64,000 nt of DNA from JACVRW01 sp963821275 (GTDB lineage Bacteria; Actinomycetota; Thermoleophilia; Solirubrobacterales; Thermoleophilaceae), in contig CAWGDF010000013.1 in the NCBI GenBank assembly GCA_963821275.1, positions 186,001 to 250,000 on the forward strand, given 5' to 3'. Shown here piece after piece: positions 1 through 10,151 of the stretch. Both the position numbers and the translations under genes were made by a program. The notes beneath the pieces are model-generated. The model searched no databases and had not been told where the DNA came from. It was given only the letters and a program-made list of their open reading frames with translations. Numbering within the stretch: the first letter of the stretch is position 1; each line of letters opens with the position of its first letter.

Positions 1-1
1 C

Positions 2-1420
2 TGGATCTACAACATGACCGTGGAGACCGGGTACTTCGCGGTGCTGCGGCGCTCGTTCGGGGCTATCTCCACCGATCAGCGCGTCCAGGCCGTGATCATC
101 GCCTTCTGCTTCGGCGCGCTGCTCGAGGCGCTGGCCGGGTTCGGCACCCCGGTGGCCATCACCGCGGTCATGCTGATCGCCCTGGGCTTCCAGCCCATCA
201 AGGCCGCCGCGGTGGCGCTGGTGGCCAACACGGCGCCCGTGGCCTTCGGCGCGATCGCCATCCCGATCGTCACCCTGGCCGAGATCACCGGGCTGCCCAA
301 GGAGGACCTCGGGGCGATGGTGGGCCGCCAGACGCCGTTCCTGGCGCTGATCGTGCCCCTGATCCTGATCGGCCTGGTCGACGGGGCCCGTGGAATACGA
401 CAGGCCTGGCCAGCCGCCCTGGTGGGCGGTTTCGTGTTCGCGCTCGCCCAGTTCCTGTGCTCGAACTTCATCTCGGTCGAGCTGACCGACATCGTGGCCT
501 CGCTGGCCGCCACGGGCGCGCTGGTCCTGCTGCTGCAGGTGTGGGAGCCCTCCGAGCCGCTGGTGGGCGAGCAGGACGGGACCTTCGAGCAGCCCGCCGT
601 GGCCGGCGCGGAGGCCCACAACCCGGCGCTGGAGGCCGAGGTCAACCGGCGCGACGACAGCAAGAAGGATCCGCCCGGCGACGTCCTGCGCGCCTATTCC
701 CCCTACCTGATCATCATCGTCGTGTTCTCGATCGCGCAGATCCCGCTGATCAAGGACGCTCTGGCGGAGTCGCCCTGGACGACCGAGTTCCAGTGGCCCG
801 GGCTCGACGTGGTGACCCCGGAGGGTGAGCCCCTCACCTCGCTGACCTACGTCTTCAACTGGCTGCCCGCGGCGGGAACGCTGTTGCTCATCTCGGGGCT
901 GATCACCATGATCGTGCTGCGGGTAACGCCGGGACGCTCGCTGAAGGTGGCGGGCGCCTCGGTGAACCAGCTCAAGTGGGCGATCCTCACCGTCGCCTCG
1001 GTGCTGGCGCTGGCCTACGTCATGAACCAGTCGGGCCAGACGATCACGCTAGGCCTCTGGGCCGCGGGCGCCGGCGACTTCTTCGCCTTCCTCTCCTCGC
1101 TGATCGGCTGGCTGGGCGTGGCCGTCACCGGATCCGACACCTCGTCCAATGCGCTCTTCGGCGCCCTGCAGGTGACGGCCGCCGAGGACGCCGGCATCTC
1201 GCCCGTCCTGCTGGCCGCCGGCAACAGCTCCGGCGGGGTGCTGGGCAAGATGATCTCGCCCCAGAACCTGGCTATCGGCGCCGCCGCCGTGGGCCTGGCG
1301 GGCAAGGAGGGTGACCTCTTCCGTAAGGTGCTTGGCTGGAGCCTTGGGCTCGTGCTGATCATGTGCATCCTCGTGTACCTGCAGTCCACCTCGCTGCTCG
1401 AATGGATGGTGGTCAAGTAA
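2..1420 (+). CDS. lctP: L-lactate/glycolate permease, LctP family (5' end missing)
   Basis: Inner-membrane permease that takes up lactate or glycolate, probably by proton symport. The reading frame is open from the first bases of the window and reads W-I-Y-N before the first internal Met, so the true start lies outside. The visible 472 or so residues are strongly hydrophobic with many membrane segments. Family hallmarks seen are GFGTPVAI near the start, TGSDTSSNALFG near residue 375 and GNSSGGVLGKMISPQNLAIG near residue 405. LctP proteins are usually about 550 residues, so roughly 80 are missing. The gene overlaps glcD by 19 nt, which suggests co-transcription and makes glycolate or lactate the likely cargo. 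Confidence 0.93.
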   Translation, partial: WIYNMTVETGYFAVLRRSFGAISTDQRVQAVIIAFCFGALLEALAGFGTPVAITAVMLIALGFQPIKAAAVALVANTAPVAFGAIAIPIVTLAEITGLPKEDLGAMVGRQTPFLALIVPLILIGLVDGARGIRQAWPAALVGGFVFALAQFLCSNFISVELTDIVASLAATGALVLLLQVWEPSEPLVGEQDGTFEQPAVAGAEAHNPALEAEVNRRDDSKKDPPGDVLRAYSPYLIIIVVFSIAQIPLIKDALAESPWTTEFQWPGLDVVTPEGEPLTSLTYVFNWLPAAGTLLLISGLITMIVLRVTPGRSLKVAGASVNQLKWAILTVASVLALAYVMNQSGQTITLGLWAAGAGDFFAFLSSLIGWLGVAVTGSDTSSNALFGALQVTAAEDAGISPVLLAAGNSSGGVLGKMISPQNLAIGAAAVGLAGKEGDLFRKVLGWSLGLVLIMCILVYLQSTSLLEWMVVK

Positions 1421-2943
1421 CCGCCGGCGCAGGCGCCGCCTGGGGCGAGGGCCCGCCGCCGCAGAGCGAGCGCGAGGCCGCGCGCGATCCGGTCGACCTC
1501 GGCCCGCTGGTGGCCGAGCTGCGAGCGGAGCTGGGCGACGAGCATGTGATCACCCACGAGCACCAGCTGCGCACCTATGAGTCGGACGGGCTGCTGCAGT
1601 ACGCGGTCACGCCCGGGGCGGTTGTGCTCCCGGGCTCGACCGAGGACACCCAAGCGGCGGTGAGAGCCTGCCACCGCGCCGGCGTGCCCTGGGTGGCGCG
1701 CGGCGCCGGCTCGGGCCTGTCGGGAGGAGCCACGCCGGTTGAGGACGGCGTGCTGATCTCGCTCAGCCGGCTGCGGCGGATCCTCGAGGTCGACCTGGAC
1801 AACCAGCGAGTGCTGGTGGAGCCCGGGGTGACCAACGTGGCGGTCTCCCAGGCCGTCGGTCCGGATCACTTCTACCCGCCCGATCCCTCGTCGCAGATCG
1901 TCTGCACGATCGGCGGCAACGTGGCCGAGAACTCCGGCGGCGCGCACTGCTTCAAGTACGGCTTCACCACCAACTACGTGACCGGGCTCGAGCTGGTGCT
2001 GACCGACGGCTCGCTGGTGCACCTAGGAGGCGAGGAGCTCGACACGCCCGGCTACGACCTGATGGGCGCGTTCGTGGGCTCCGAGGGGACGCTGGGAATC
2101 GCAACCCGGATCTGGCTGCGGGTGGTGCCCAAGCCGGAGTCGATACGCACGCTCGTGGCGTTCTACGGGTCGACCTCCCAGGCCGGGGAGGTCGTCTCCG
2201 CCATCGTGTCGAAGGGCATCGTGCCGGGCGCGATCGAGATGATGGACAACCTCTCGATCCGGGCCGCCGAGGGCTACACCCACGCCGGCTACCCCACCGA
2301 CGCCGGGGCGGCGCTGGTGGTCGAGCTCGACGGCTCCGAGGCGGAGTGCGACGCGCGCTTCGACCAGGTGGTCCAGATCTGCGAGGAGGCAGGCGCGGAC
2401 TCGATCCGCGTGGCGGAGGACGAGGCCGAGCGCGAGGTGATCTGGCAGGCCCGCAAGGCGGCCTTCGCCGCCATGGGACGGATCGCCCCCAACTACTACG
2501 TGCAGGACAGCGTGATCCCGCGCACCCGCCTGGCCGAGGTGCTGGGCCAGATCGAGGAGCTGGCCGAGAAGTACGACCTCCAGGTGGCCAACGTCTTCCA
2601 CGCCGGGGACGGGAACCTCCATCCGCTGGTCTGCTACGACGGCAGCAAGGAGAACGAGGCCGAGCGCGCCGAGGAGTGCGCGGGGGCGATCGTCAAGGCC
2701 TGCGTGGAGGCCGGCGGCTCGATCACCGGCGAGCACGGTGTGGGCGTGGACAAGAAGCGCTACATGCCGGCGATGTTCTCCGACGCCGACCTGGGCGTCT
2801 TCCAGCGCCTGCGTTGCGCGTTCGACCCGGAGCAGCGCGCCAACCCCGGCAAGGTGATGCCCACGCCGCGCCTGTGCGGCGAGGTGCCGGGGCCCTATCG
2901 GCGCCACCCGCTGGAGCAGGCAGGGGTGGCCGAGCGCTTCTGA
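1402..2943 (+). CDS. glcD: Glycolate oxidase subunit GlcD (FAD-linked)
   Basis: FAD-binding catalytic subunit of glycolate oxidase, which oxidises glycolate to glyoxylate at the membrane. The product is 513 residues if the ATG at 1402 is used; an in-frame ATG at 1363 lies deeper inside lctP and is less likely. An N-terminal FAD_binding_4 domain contains GAGSGLSGGA and the DPSSQIVCTIGGNVAENSGG stretch. The C-terminal FAD-oxidase domain contains EMMDNLSIRAAE, HAGDGNLHP and GEHGVG. The length and the terminal ERF match GlcD. The stop overlaps the glcE start (TGATG), so translation is probably coupled. A D-lactate dehydrogenase is the main alternative, but the E and F partners support GlcD. Confidence 0.93.
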   Translation: MDGGQVTAGAGAAWGEGPPPQSEREAARDPVDLGPLVAELRAELGDEHVITHEHQLRTYESDGLLQYAVTPGAVVLPGSTEDTQAAVRACHRAGVPWVARGAGSGLSGGATPVEDGVLISLSRLRRILEVDLDNQRVLVEPGVTNVAVSQAVGPDHFYPPDPSSQIVCTIGGNVAENSGGAHCFKYGFTTNYVTGLELVLTDGSLVHLGGEELDTPGYDLMGAFVGSEGTLGIATRIWLRVVPKPESIRTLVAFYGSTSQAGEVVSAIVSKGIVPGAIEMMDNLSIRAAEGYTHAGYPTDAGAALVVELDGSEAECDARFDQVVQICEEAGADSIRVAEDEAEREVIWQARKAAFAAMGRIAPNYYVQDSVIPRTRLAEVLGQIEELAEKYDLQVANVFHAGDGNLHPLVCYDGSKENEAERAEECAGAIVKACVEAGGSITGEHGVGVDKKRYMPAMFSDADLGVFQRLRCAFDPEQRANPGKVMPTPRLCGEVPGPYRRHPLEQAGVAERF

Positions 2944-4052
2944 TGGCCGTCGCCCAGAGCGAGACGCTGGTGGAGGAGCTGCGGCACGCCGGCACGGACG
3001 GCACGTCGGTGCGCTTCCGCGGCGGCGGCACCAAGATGGGCTGGGCCGCCAACCGCGGCGAAGCCGACCTGGAGCTCTCCACCGCGGGGCTCGACCGGAT
3101 CATCGAGCACAACGCCGGCGACCTCACGGCCGTGCTGGACGCCGGCGTCCCGCTCGAGCGCGCGCAGGCCGAGTTCGCCGAGGCGGGCCAGATGCTCTCG
3201 ATCGACCCGCCCGACGACGGCGCGACGATCGGCGGCGTCGTGGCCGCAGCTGACTCGGGGCCGCTCCGCAGCCGCTACGGCGGGGTGCGCGACCTCGTGG
3301 TCGGGATGCGCGTGGCGCTTTCCGACGGGACGGTGGCGAAGAGCGGCGGCAAGGTGATCAAGAACGTGGCCGGGTACGACCTGGCCAAGCTCTTCGCCGG
3401 CTCGTTCGGCACGCTCGGGGCGATCCTCGAACTGTCCGTGCGGCTGCACCCGCTGCCCCCCGCCACCGCCACCGCCGCCGCCGGCACCGACGACGCCGCT
3501 CAGCTCGCGCGTGCCGCGAGCGCGCTGTCGCACTCCCCGCTCGAGCAGATGAGCCTGGACGTCCGCTGGGGCGGCGGCGATGGCGCTGTGCTGGCCCGCT
3601 TCGGCGGCGAAACCGCCACCGACCAGGCACGGGCGGCAGTGACGATCGTCGAGAACGAGGGCCTCGGCGCCGAGGTGGTCGAGGACGACGACGCCATCTG
3701 GGCCGCCCAGCGCGCCGGGCAACGCTCGGCCGAGTGGGCGGTGGCCCGGGTCTCCGCCCGCCAGACCGACCTCCCGGCGCTGTGCGCCGCCGTCGACCGC
3801 CTCGGCGGGCGCTTGGTGGGGCGGGCCGCGCTCGGCCTCGCCTGGGTGCTTCTGGAGGGACGCGACGCCGCCGCGGCCGACGAGGCCGTGGTGGAGCTGC
3901 GGCGCAACTTCGTGACAAACCTGCTCGACGCCCCCTCCGGCTCCCAGGCGCCGCATTGGGGGGCGATCGAGCCGGGGGTCCGGGACCTGATGGCGCGGGT
4001 GCGCTCGCATTTCGACCCCGCCGGGGTCTGCAATCCGGGAGCGTTGCCCTGA
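2943..4052 (+). CDS. glcE: Glycolate oxidase subunit GlcE (FAD-binding)
   Basis: Second FAD-binding subunit of the GlcDEF complex, 369 residues, close to the family length of about 350. The ATG at 2943 shares its first base with the glcD stop. Seen motifs are RFRGGGTKMGW near residue 22 and the FAD-binding run IGGVVAAADSGPLRSRYGG near residue 95, followed by GGKVIKNVAGYDLAKL. The C-terminal half is the shorter substrate-cap region usual for GlcE, ending in the FDPAGVCNPG motif also found in related oxidases. It sits between glcD and glcF, with 4-nt overlap into glcF. Confidence 0.9.
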   Translation: MAVAQSETLVEELRHAGTDGTSVRFRGGGTKMGWAANRGEADLELSTAGLDRIIEHNAGDLTAVLDAGVPLERAQAEFAEAGQMLSIDPPDDGATIGGVVAAADSGPLRSRYGGVRDLVVGMRVALSDGTVAKSGGKVIKNVAGYDLAKLFAGSFGTLGAILELSVRLHPLPPATATAAAGTDDAAQLARAASALSHSPLEQMSLDVRWGGGDGAVLARFGGETATDQARAAVTIVENEGLGAEVVEDDDAIWAAQRAGQRSAEWAVARVSARQTDLPALCAAVDRLGGRLVGRAALGLAWVLLEGRDAAAADEAVVELRRNFVTNLLDAPSGSQAPHWGAIEPGVRDLMARVRSHFDPAGVCNPGALP

Positions 4053-5317
4053 GCAGCTGGGATGACACGCGGGCACCGCAGCTCGACCTGATCGACGACT
4101 GCGTGCACTGCGGCTTCTGCCTGCCCACGTGCCCCACGTACGTGCTCTGGGGCGAGGAGATGGACTCCCCGCGCGGGCGGATAGTCCTGATGAAGCAGGG
4201 CCACGAGGAGATCTCCGCCCCGCTGGTCCAGCACATCGACAACTGCCTCGGCTGCATGGCCTGCGTGACCGCCTGTCCCTCCGGAGTGCAGTACGACAAG
4301 CTGATCGAGGACACGCGCGCCCAGGTGGAGCGCAACTTCGAACGTGATGCCGGCGAGAGCACCTACCGCCGCCTGGTCTTCGAGCTCTTCACCCACCCCG
4401 GGCGGCTGCGCGCTGCGGCGCCGCTCGTGGCCCTGTCCCAGCGCACCGGCCTCGCCGGCCTGGCCCGGCGCCCGCGGCTGCGGCGCCTGGCCCCGCGCCT
4501 CACGACGCTGGCCGGCTTGGCGCCCGACGCGTCGGTGCGCCGCTCGCTTCGGCGGCTCCCGCGTCGCTACGAGGCAAAGGGCGAGCGCCGGGGCAGCGTG
4601 GCTCTGCTGCAGGGCTGCGTGCAGCGCGTGTTCTTCAGCCACGTGAACGAGGCGACGGCCGAGGTCCTGGCCGCTGAGGGCTACGAGGTACACGTCCCCC
4701 GTGTGCCGCGCTGCTGCGGAGCGCTGCAGCTTCACTCGGGCGACGACCGCGCCGTCGAGCTGGCCAAGGAGACCATCGCGGCGCTGGAGAGCTACGACAC
4801 CGTCGTGGTCAACGCGGCGGGCTGCGGCTCGGCTATGAAGGACTATGGCCACGTGTTGCGCGAGGACCCGGAGTGGGCCGAGCGGGCCGTGCGCTTCGCG
4901 GAGAAGGTGAAGGACGTCACCGAAGTGCTCGCGGAGGACGAGCCCAGGGCCGAGCGGCACCCGCTGAGGATGAAGCTGGCCTACCACGACGCCTGCCACC
5001 TGGCCCACGCCCAGAAGGTCCGTGAACAGCCGCGGAAGCTGCTGCGCTCGATTCCCGATCTCGAGCTGGTGGAGCCCGGCGAGTGGGAGATCTGCTGCGG
5101 CTCGGCCGGGGTCTACAACCTGCTCCAGCCCGAGCCCGCGGCCGAGCTCGGCGAGCGCAAGGCCCGTAACCTGATCGACTCCGGCGCCGAGGCGGTGGCC
5201 GCCGCCAACCCGGGCTGCGCGCTGCAGATCACCACGCACTCGGCGCGGCTGGGCCGCGCTCTACCCGTCTACCACCCGCTCGAGCTGCTCGCCCGCTCGA
5301 TCGCGGGCCGGTCGTAG
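4049..5317 (+). CDS. glcF: Glycolate oxidase iron-sulfur subunit GlcF
   Basis: Iron-sulfur electron-transfer subunit of glycolate oxidase, about 422 residues. Two 4Fe-4S ferredoxin motifs are near the N-terminus, CVHCGFCLPTCP and CLGCMACVTACP. Two CCG (heterodisulfide reductase-like) domains follow, with RCCGALQLHSG and ICCGSAGVYN. No ATG, GTG or TTG lies in frame between the end of glcE and the first cluster. The only plausible start is CTG at 4049, overlapping the glcE stop as CTGA, with GGGAG 7 nt upstream as a ribosome binding site. Function is secure; the non-canonical start is inferred. Confidence 0.9.
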   Translation: MSSWDDTRAPQLDLIDDCVHCGFCLPTCPTYVLWGEEMDSPRGRIVLMKQGHEEISAPLVQHIDNCLGCMACVTACPSGVQYDKLIEDTRAQVERNFERDAGESTYRRLVFELFTHPGRLRAAAPLVALSQRTGLAGLARRPRLRRLAPRLTTLAGLAPDASVRRSLRRLPRRYEAKGERRGSVALLQGCVQRVFFSHVNEATAEVLAAEGYEVHVPRVPRCCGALQLHSGDDRAVELAKETIAALESYDTVVVNAAGCGSAMKDYGHVLREDPEWAERAVRFAEKVKDVTEVLAEDEPRAERHPLRMKLAYHDACHLAHAQKVREQPRKLLRSIPDLELVEPGEWEICCGSAGVYNLLQPEPAAELGERKARNLIDSGAEAVAAANPGCALQITTHSARLGRALPVYHPLELLARSIAGRS

Positions 5318-5340
5318 CCGCGGGCGCCGCCGCCCGCGCC

Positions 5341-6315
5341 CTGGCGCGGGTTCGCGCGCCGCACAGCGGGCTGGTCGCGGGCGTCTGGAGCGGTGGGAGC
5401 GGCATCGACCTCTTTCACCGCGGCGACCTCCCGGCGGGCCCGCAGTCGGTCTTCGAGATCGGCTCGATCACCAAGGTGTTCACCGCCACGCTGCTCGCCG
5501 ACATGGCCCGCGAAGGACTGCTGGGGATCGACGACCGCATCTCGGTGCACCTCCCCGCCGGGGTGGAGATGCCCTCGCGCGGGCGCGAGATCACGCTCGC
5601 CGACCTGGCCTCGCACCGCTCCGGGCTGCCCGCGCTGCCGCGCGGCCTGCTGCTGGGCGCCCTCACGAGCCAGCGGCGCGACCCCTACGCCCGCTGGGAC
5701 GCCGCGCGGCTCGAGTCGGCCATCCCCCGGACGCGTCCGCGGCGGGCGCCGGAGGACCGCTTCCGCTACTCGAACTACGGCGTCGGCCTGCTCGGCCACC
5801 TGCTCGCGCTGCGCGCCGGAACGAGCTACGACGAGCTGGTGCGCCGTCGCATCGGCGCCCCGCTCGGACTCACGTGGACCGGGACGGCCGTGGACGGCGG
5901 CCGCCTCGCGAGCGGCCACAAGCGGGGCGGACGCCCGGCCTCGCACTGGCACCTGGCCGCCCTGGCCGGCGCCGGCGGCCTGCGCTCGACCGCTGCCGAC
6001 CTGCTCGCCTTTCTCCGCCTGCACGCGGACGCCGCGGGCTCGACCCCCCTCGGGCTCGCCGCCGGGGAGACCCACCGCGCTCGGGCGCGCGCCGGGCGGC
6101 TGTACGTCGGCCTCGGCTGGCTGATCGCGCCGCCCCGCAGGCGGATTCCCTACGAGCTGCTCCTGCACGAGGGCGGCACCGGCGGCTTCCGCTCGTTCGC
6201 CGCGGTGGCGCCGCGGGCCCAGATCGGGGTCGTGGTCCTGGCCAACCAGGCCCGCTCGGTGGGGGCGCTGGGCCTGCGTCTGGTGCGCGCAGTCATGGCG
6301 GAAGCCGCTCGCTAG
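5341..6315 (+). CDS. Serine hydrolase, beta-lactamase class C / EstB family
   Basis: Probable penicillin-binding-protein-like serine hydrolase or esterase of about 320 residues. The nucleophile motif SxxK is seen as GSITKVFTA near residue 45. The YxN element is YSNYGVG, and an HEGGTGG motif replaces KTG near the C-terminus. No clear signal peptide is visible. Homology begins before the first in-frame ATG (5476), so the start must be upstream. No ATG, GTG or TTG is available there; CTG at 5341 is used here as a placeholder. The gene follows glcF by about 20 nt and precedes ettA by 12 nt, but no metabolic link is evident. Substrate unknown. Confidence 0.75.
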   Translation: MARVRAPHSGLVAGVWSGGSGIDLFHRGDLPAGPQSVFEIGSITKVFTATLLADMAREGLLGIDDRISVHLPAGVEMPSRGREITLADLASHRSGLPALPRGLLLGALTSQRRDPYARWDAARLESAIPRTRPRRAPEDRFRYSNYGVGLLGHLLALRAGTSYDELVRRRIGAPLGLTWTGTAVDGGRLASGHKRGGRPASHWHLAALAGAGGLRSTAADLLAFLRLHADAAGSTPLGLAAGETHRARARAGRLYVGLGWLIAPPRRRIPYELLLHEGGTGGFRSFAAVAPRAQIGVVVLANQARSVGALGLRLVRAVMAEAAR

Positions 6316-6327
6316 CCTCGGGCGCCC

Positions 6328-7979
<1,652 letters not shown>

Positions 7980-7983
<4 letters not shown>

Positions 7984-9567
7984 GCATCGAGATCCAGGCA
8001 CCCGCCCGCGACCGCTCCGACGAGGTCCTGAGCGAGGGCGCGGTGGCGCTCGTAACGCGCCTCCACGAGGAGCTCGAAGACACCCGCCGCGAGCTGATGC
8101 GGGCGCGCGAGGAGCGCCAGGCCGAGCTCGACGCCGGCGGCACCCTCGACTTCGTGACCGCCCCAGAGGACTTCACGGTGGCGCCGGTGCCGGACCCGCT
8201 CCAGGACCGGCGGGTGGAGATCACCGGGCCGACCGAGCGCAAGCTCGTCATCAACGCGCTGAACTCGGGCGCCCGCATCTTCATGGCCGACTTCGAGGAC
8301 GCGAACTCGCCCACCTGGGCCAACATGGTGGACGGCCAGGCCAACGTCACCGACGCGGTCCGCGGCACGATCGAGTACGAGGAGGACGGCGAGGAGTACC
8401 GGCTCGACGAGGAGCACGCCGTGATGCTGGTGCGCCCGCGCGGCCTGCACCTGCCCGAGCGGCACCTGCAGGTGAACGGCTCCGTCGCGGCCGGCGCGTT
8501 CGTGGACTTCGGCCTCTTCGTCCACGGCAACGCCGAGGCCCTCCTGGAGCGCGGCCGCGGCCCCTACTTCTACATCCCCAAGCTGGAGACGCACCGCGAG
8601 GCGCGCCTGTGGCGCGAAGCCTTCGTCATCGCCGAGGACGGCCTCGGCCTGGACCGCGGCACGATCAAGGCGACGGTCCTCGTGGAGACACTCCCGGCGG
8701 CCTTCGAGATGGACGCCATCCTGTACGAGCTGCGCGACCATTCCGCCGGCCTGAACGCGGGGCGCTGGGACTACATCTTCTCGGTGATCAAGCGCTTCCG
8801 CTCGCGGCCGGACTTCGTGCTGCCCGATCGCGACAAGGTGACGATGACCGTGCCCTTCATGCGTGCCTACACCGAGCTGCTGGTCAAGACCTGTCACCGC
8901 CGTGGCGCGCACGCGATCGGCGGGATGGCCGCGGTGATTCCCAGCCGGACCGACGAGGAGGCCACCAAGAAGGCGTTCGACGCGGTGAGCTCGGACAAGG
9001 AGCGTGAGGCGGGCGACGGCTTCGACGGCACCTGGGTCGCGCACCCCGACTCGGTCCCGGTGGCCATGGAGCCCTTCGACGACGTGCTCGGCGACCGCCC
9101 CAACCAGCTGGACAAGCAGCGCGACGACGTGCAGGTGGGGCGCGACGACCTGCTGGCCGTGCCCGAGACCGAGGGCGATATCACCGAAGAAGGGCTGCGC
9201 TCCAACGTCAACGTGGGCATCCAGTACATCTCCTCCTGGCTGCGAGGCAACGGGGCGGCGGGCATCTACGGCCTTATGGAGGACGCCGCCACCTCGGAGA
9301 TCGCGCGCAGCCAGGTCTGGCAGTGGCTCAAGCCACGGGGCCTCGCTGGACGACGGCCGGGAGATCACCCCGGAGCTCGTGCGCGAGCTGGAGCAGTCCG
9401 AGCTGGAGAAGGTCCGTGACGAGATCGGCGACGACGAGTGGTTCGAGAGGGAGGGCCGGCCCGACCTGTCCCGCTCGCTCTTCGAGCGCGTGGCGCTCAG
9501 CGGGGAGGAGTTCGTGGAGTTCCTGACGCTGCCGGCGTACGAGGAGCTGCTGAAACTCGAGGACTAG
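7980..9567 (+). CDS. aceB: Malate synthase A (frameshift near 9333)
   Basis: Condenses glyoxylate with acetyl-CoA to malate, completing the glyoxylate bypass or glycolate assimilation. The ATG at 7980 overlaps the ettA stop. Seen blocks are ARIFMADFEDANSPTW, MLVRPRGLHLPE near residue 150, KLETHREARLW and GTWVAHPDSVPVA. The frame breaks after QVWQWLK: one extra C at 9333-9334 shifts it, and removing that base restores HGASLDDGREI and the C-terminal part ending KLED. The span is 3n+1 nt, consistent with one inserted base. Everything else is intact, so a sequence error is likelier than decay. Upstream glcDEF supplies glyoxylate. No isocitrate lyase is in this window. Confidence 0.9.
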
Positions 9568-10151
9568 TGGACGAGTACATGCTCGACACCAGCGTGGTCC
9601 GGGGCTTTGTGGCCGGCGTTCGCGACGCGATCGAGGGCGCCGGGTCGCCGTCGGAGGCCTGCGAGCGCATCCGGCCGGGGTTCGCCGAGCTGCTGAACGA
9701 CCCCGACTGGCTTCCGCCCGCCTACAGCGAGCCGGCGCCCGAAAGCGGCATGGGCGGCGGCATCGGCCAGTGGCTTCTCTTCCGGGCCGGGGACGGCTCG
9801 CTGTCGCTGTTCAGCCTGGTGATCCCGCCCGCTGCCCAGACCCCCGTGCACGACCACCTCGCCTGGGGGCTCGTGGGCCTCTACCGGGGCACGCAGGACG
9901 AAGAGATCTACGCGCGCGACGAAGACGCCCTCGAGCTCGTCGAGCGCCGCGCTTTGGTGCCCGGCGATTTCTACGTCCTGCTGCCGCCCCGCGACGACAT
10001 CCACCGCGTTTGCACCACCTCGGCCGAGACCTCGGTCTCGATCCACCTCTTGACCAATGACACCGGCTGCGTGTGGCGCCACGCCTACGATCCCGACTCC
10101 GGCGAGGCCCGGCCGTTCCGCTCGGGCTACGTGAACGTGGACTGCAACTAG
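9567..10151 (+). CDS. Cupin metal-dependent enzyme, cysteine dioxygenase-like
   Basis: About 194 residues if the GTG at 9567 (overlapping the aceB stop as TAGTG) is used, or four fewer from the ATG at 9579. The core is a double-stranded beta-helix with the metal-binding pattern TPVHDH followed about 65 residues later by IHRVC. This matches predicted metal-dependent cupin enzymes related to cysteine dioxygenase. Substrate cannot be told from sequence; thiol dioxygenase activity is a guess from the fold. The gene is coupled to aceB and converges tail to tail with the repeat protein on the other strand, overlapping it by a few bases. Confidence 0.75.
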   Translation: MDEYMLDTSVVRGFVAGVRDAIEGAGSPSEACERIRPGFAELLNDPDWLPPAYSEPAPESGMGGGIGQWLLFRAGDGSLSLFSLVIPPAAQTPVHDHLAWGLVGLYRGTQDEEIYARDEDALELVERRALVPGDFYVLLPPRDDIHRVCTTSAETSVSIHLLTNDTGCVWRHAYDPDSGEARPFRSGYVNVDCN

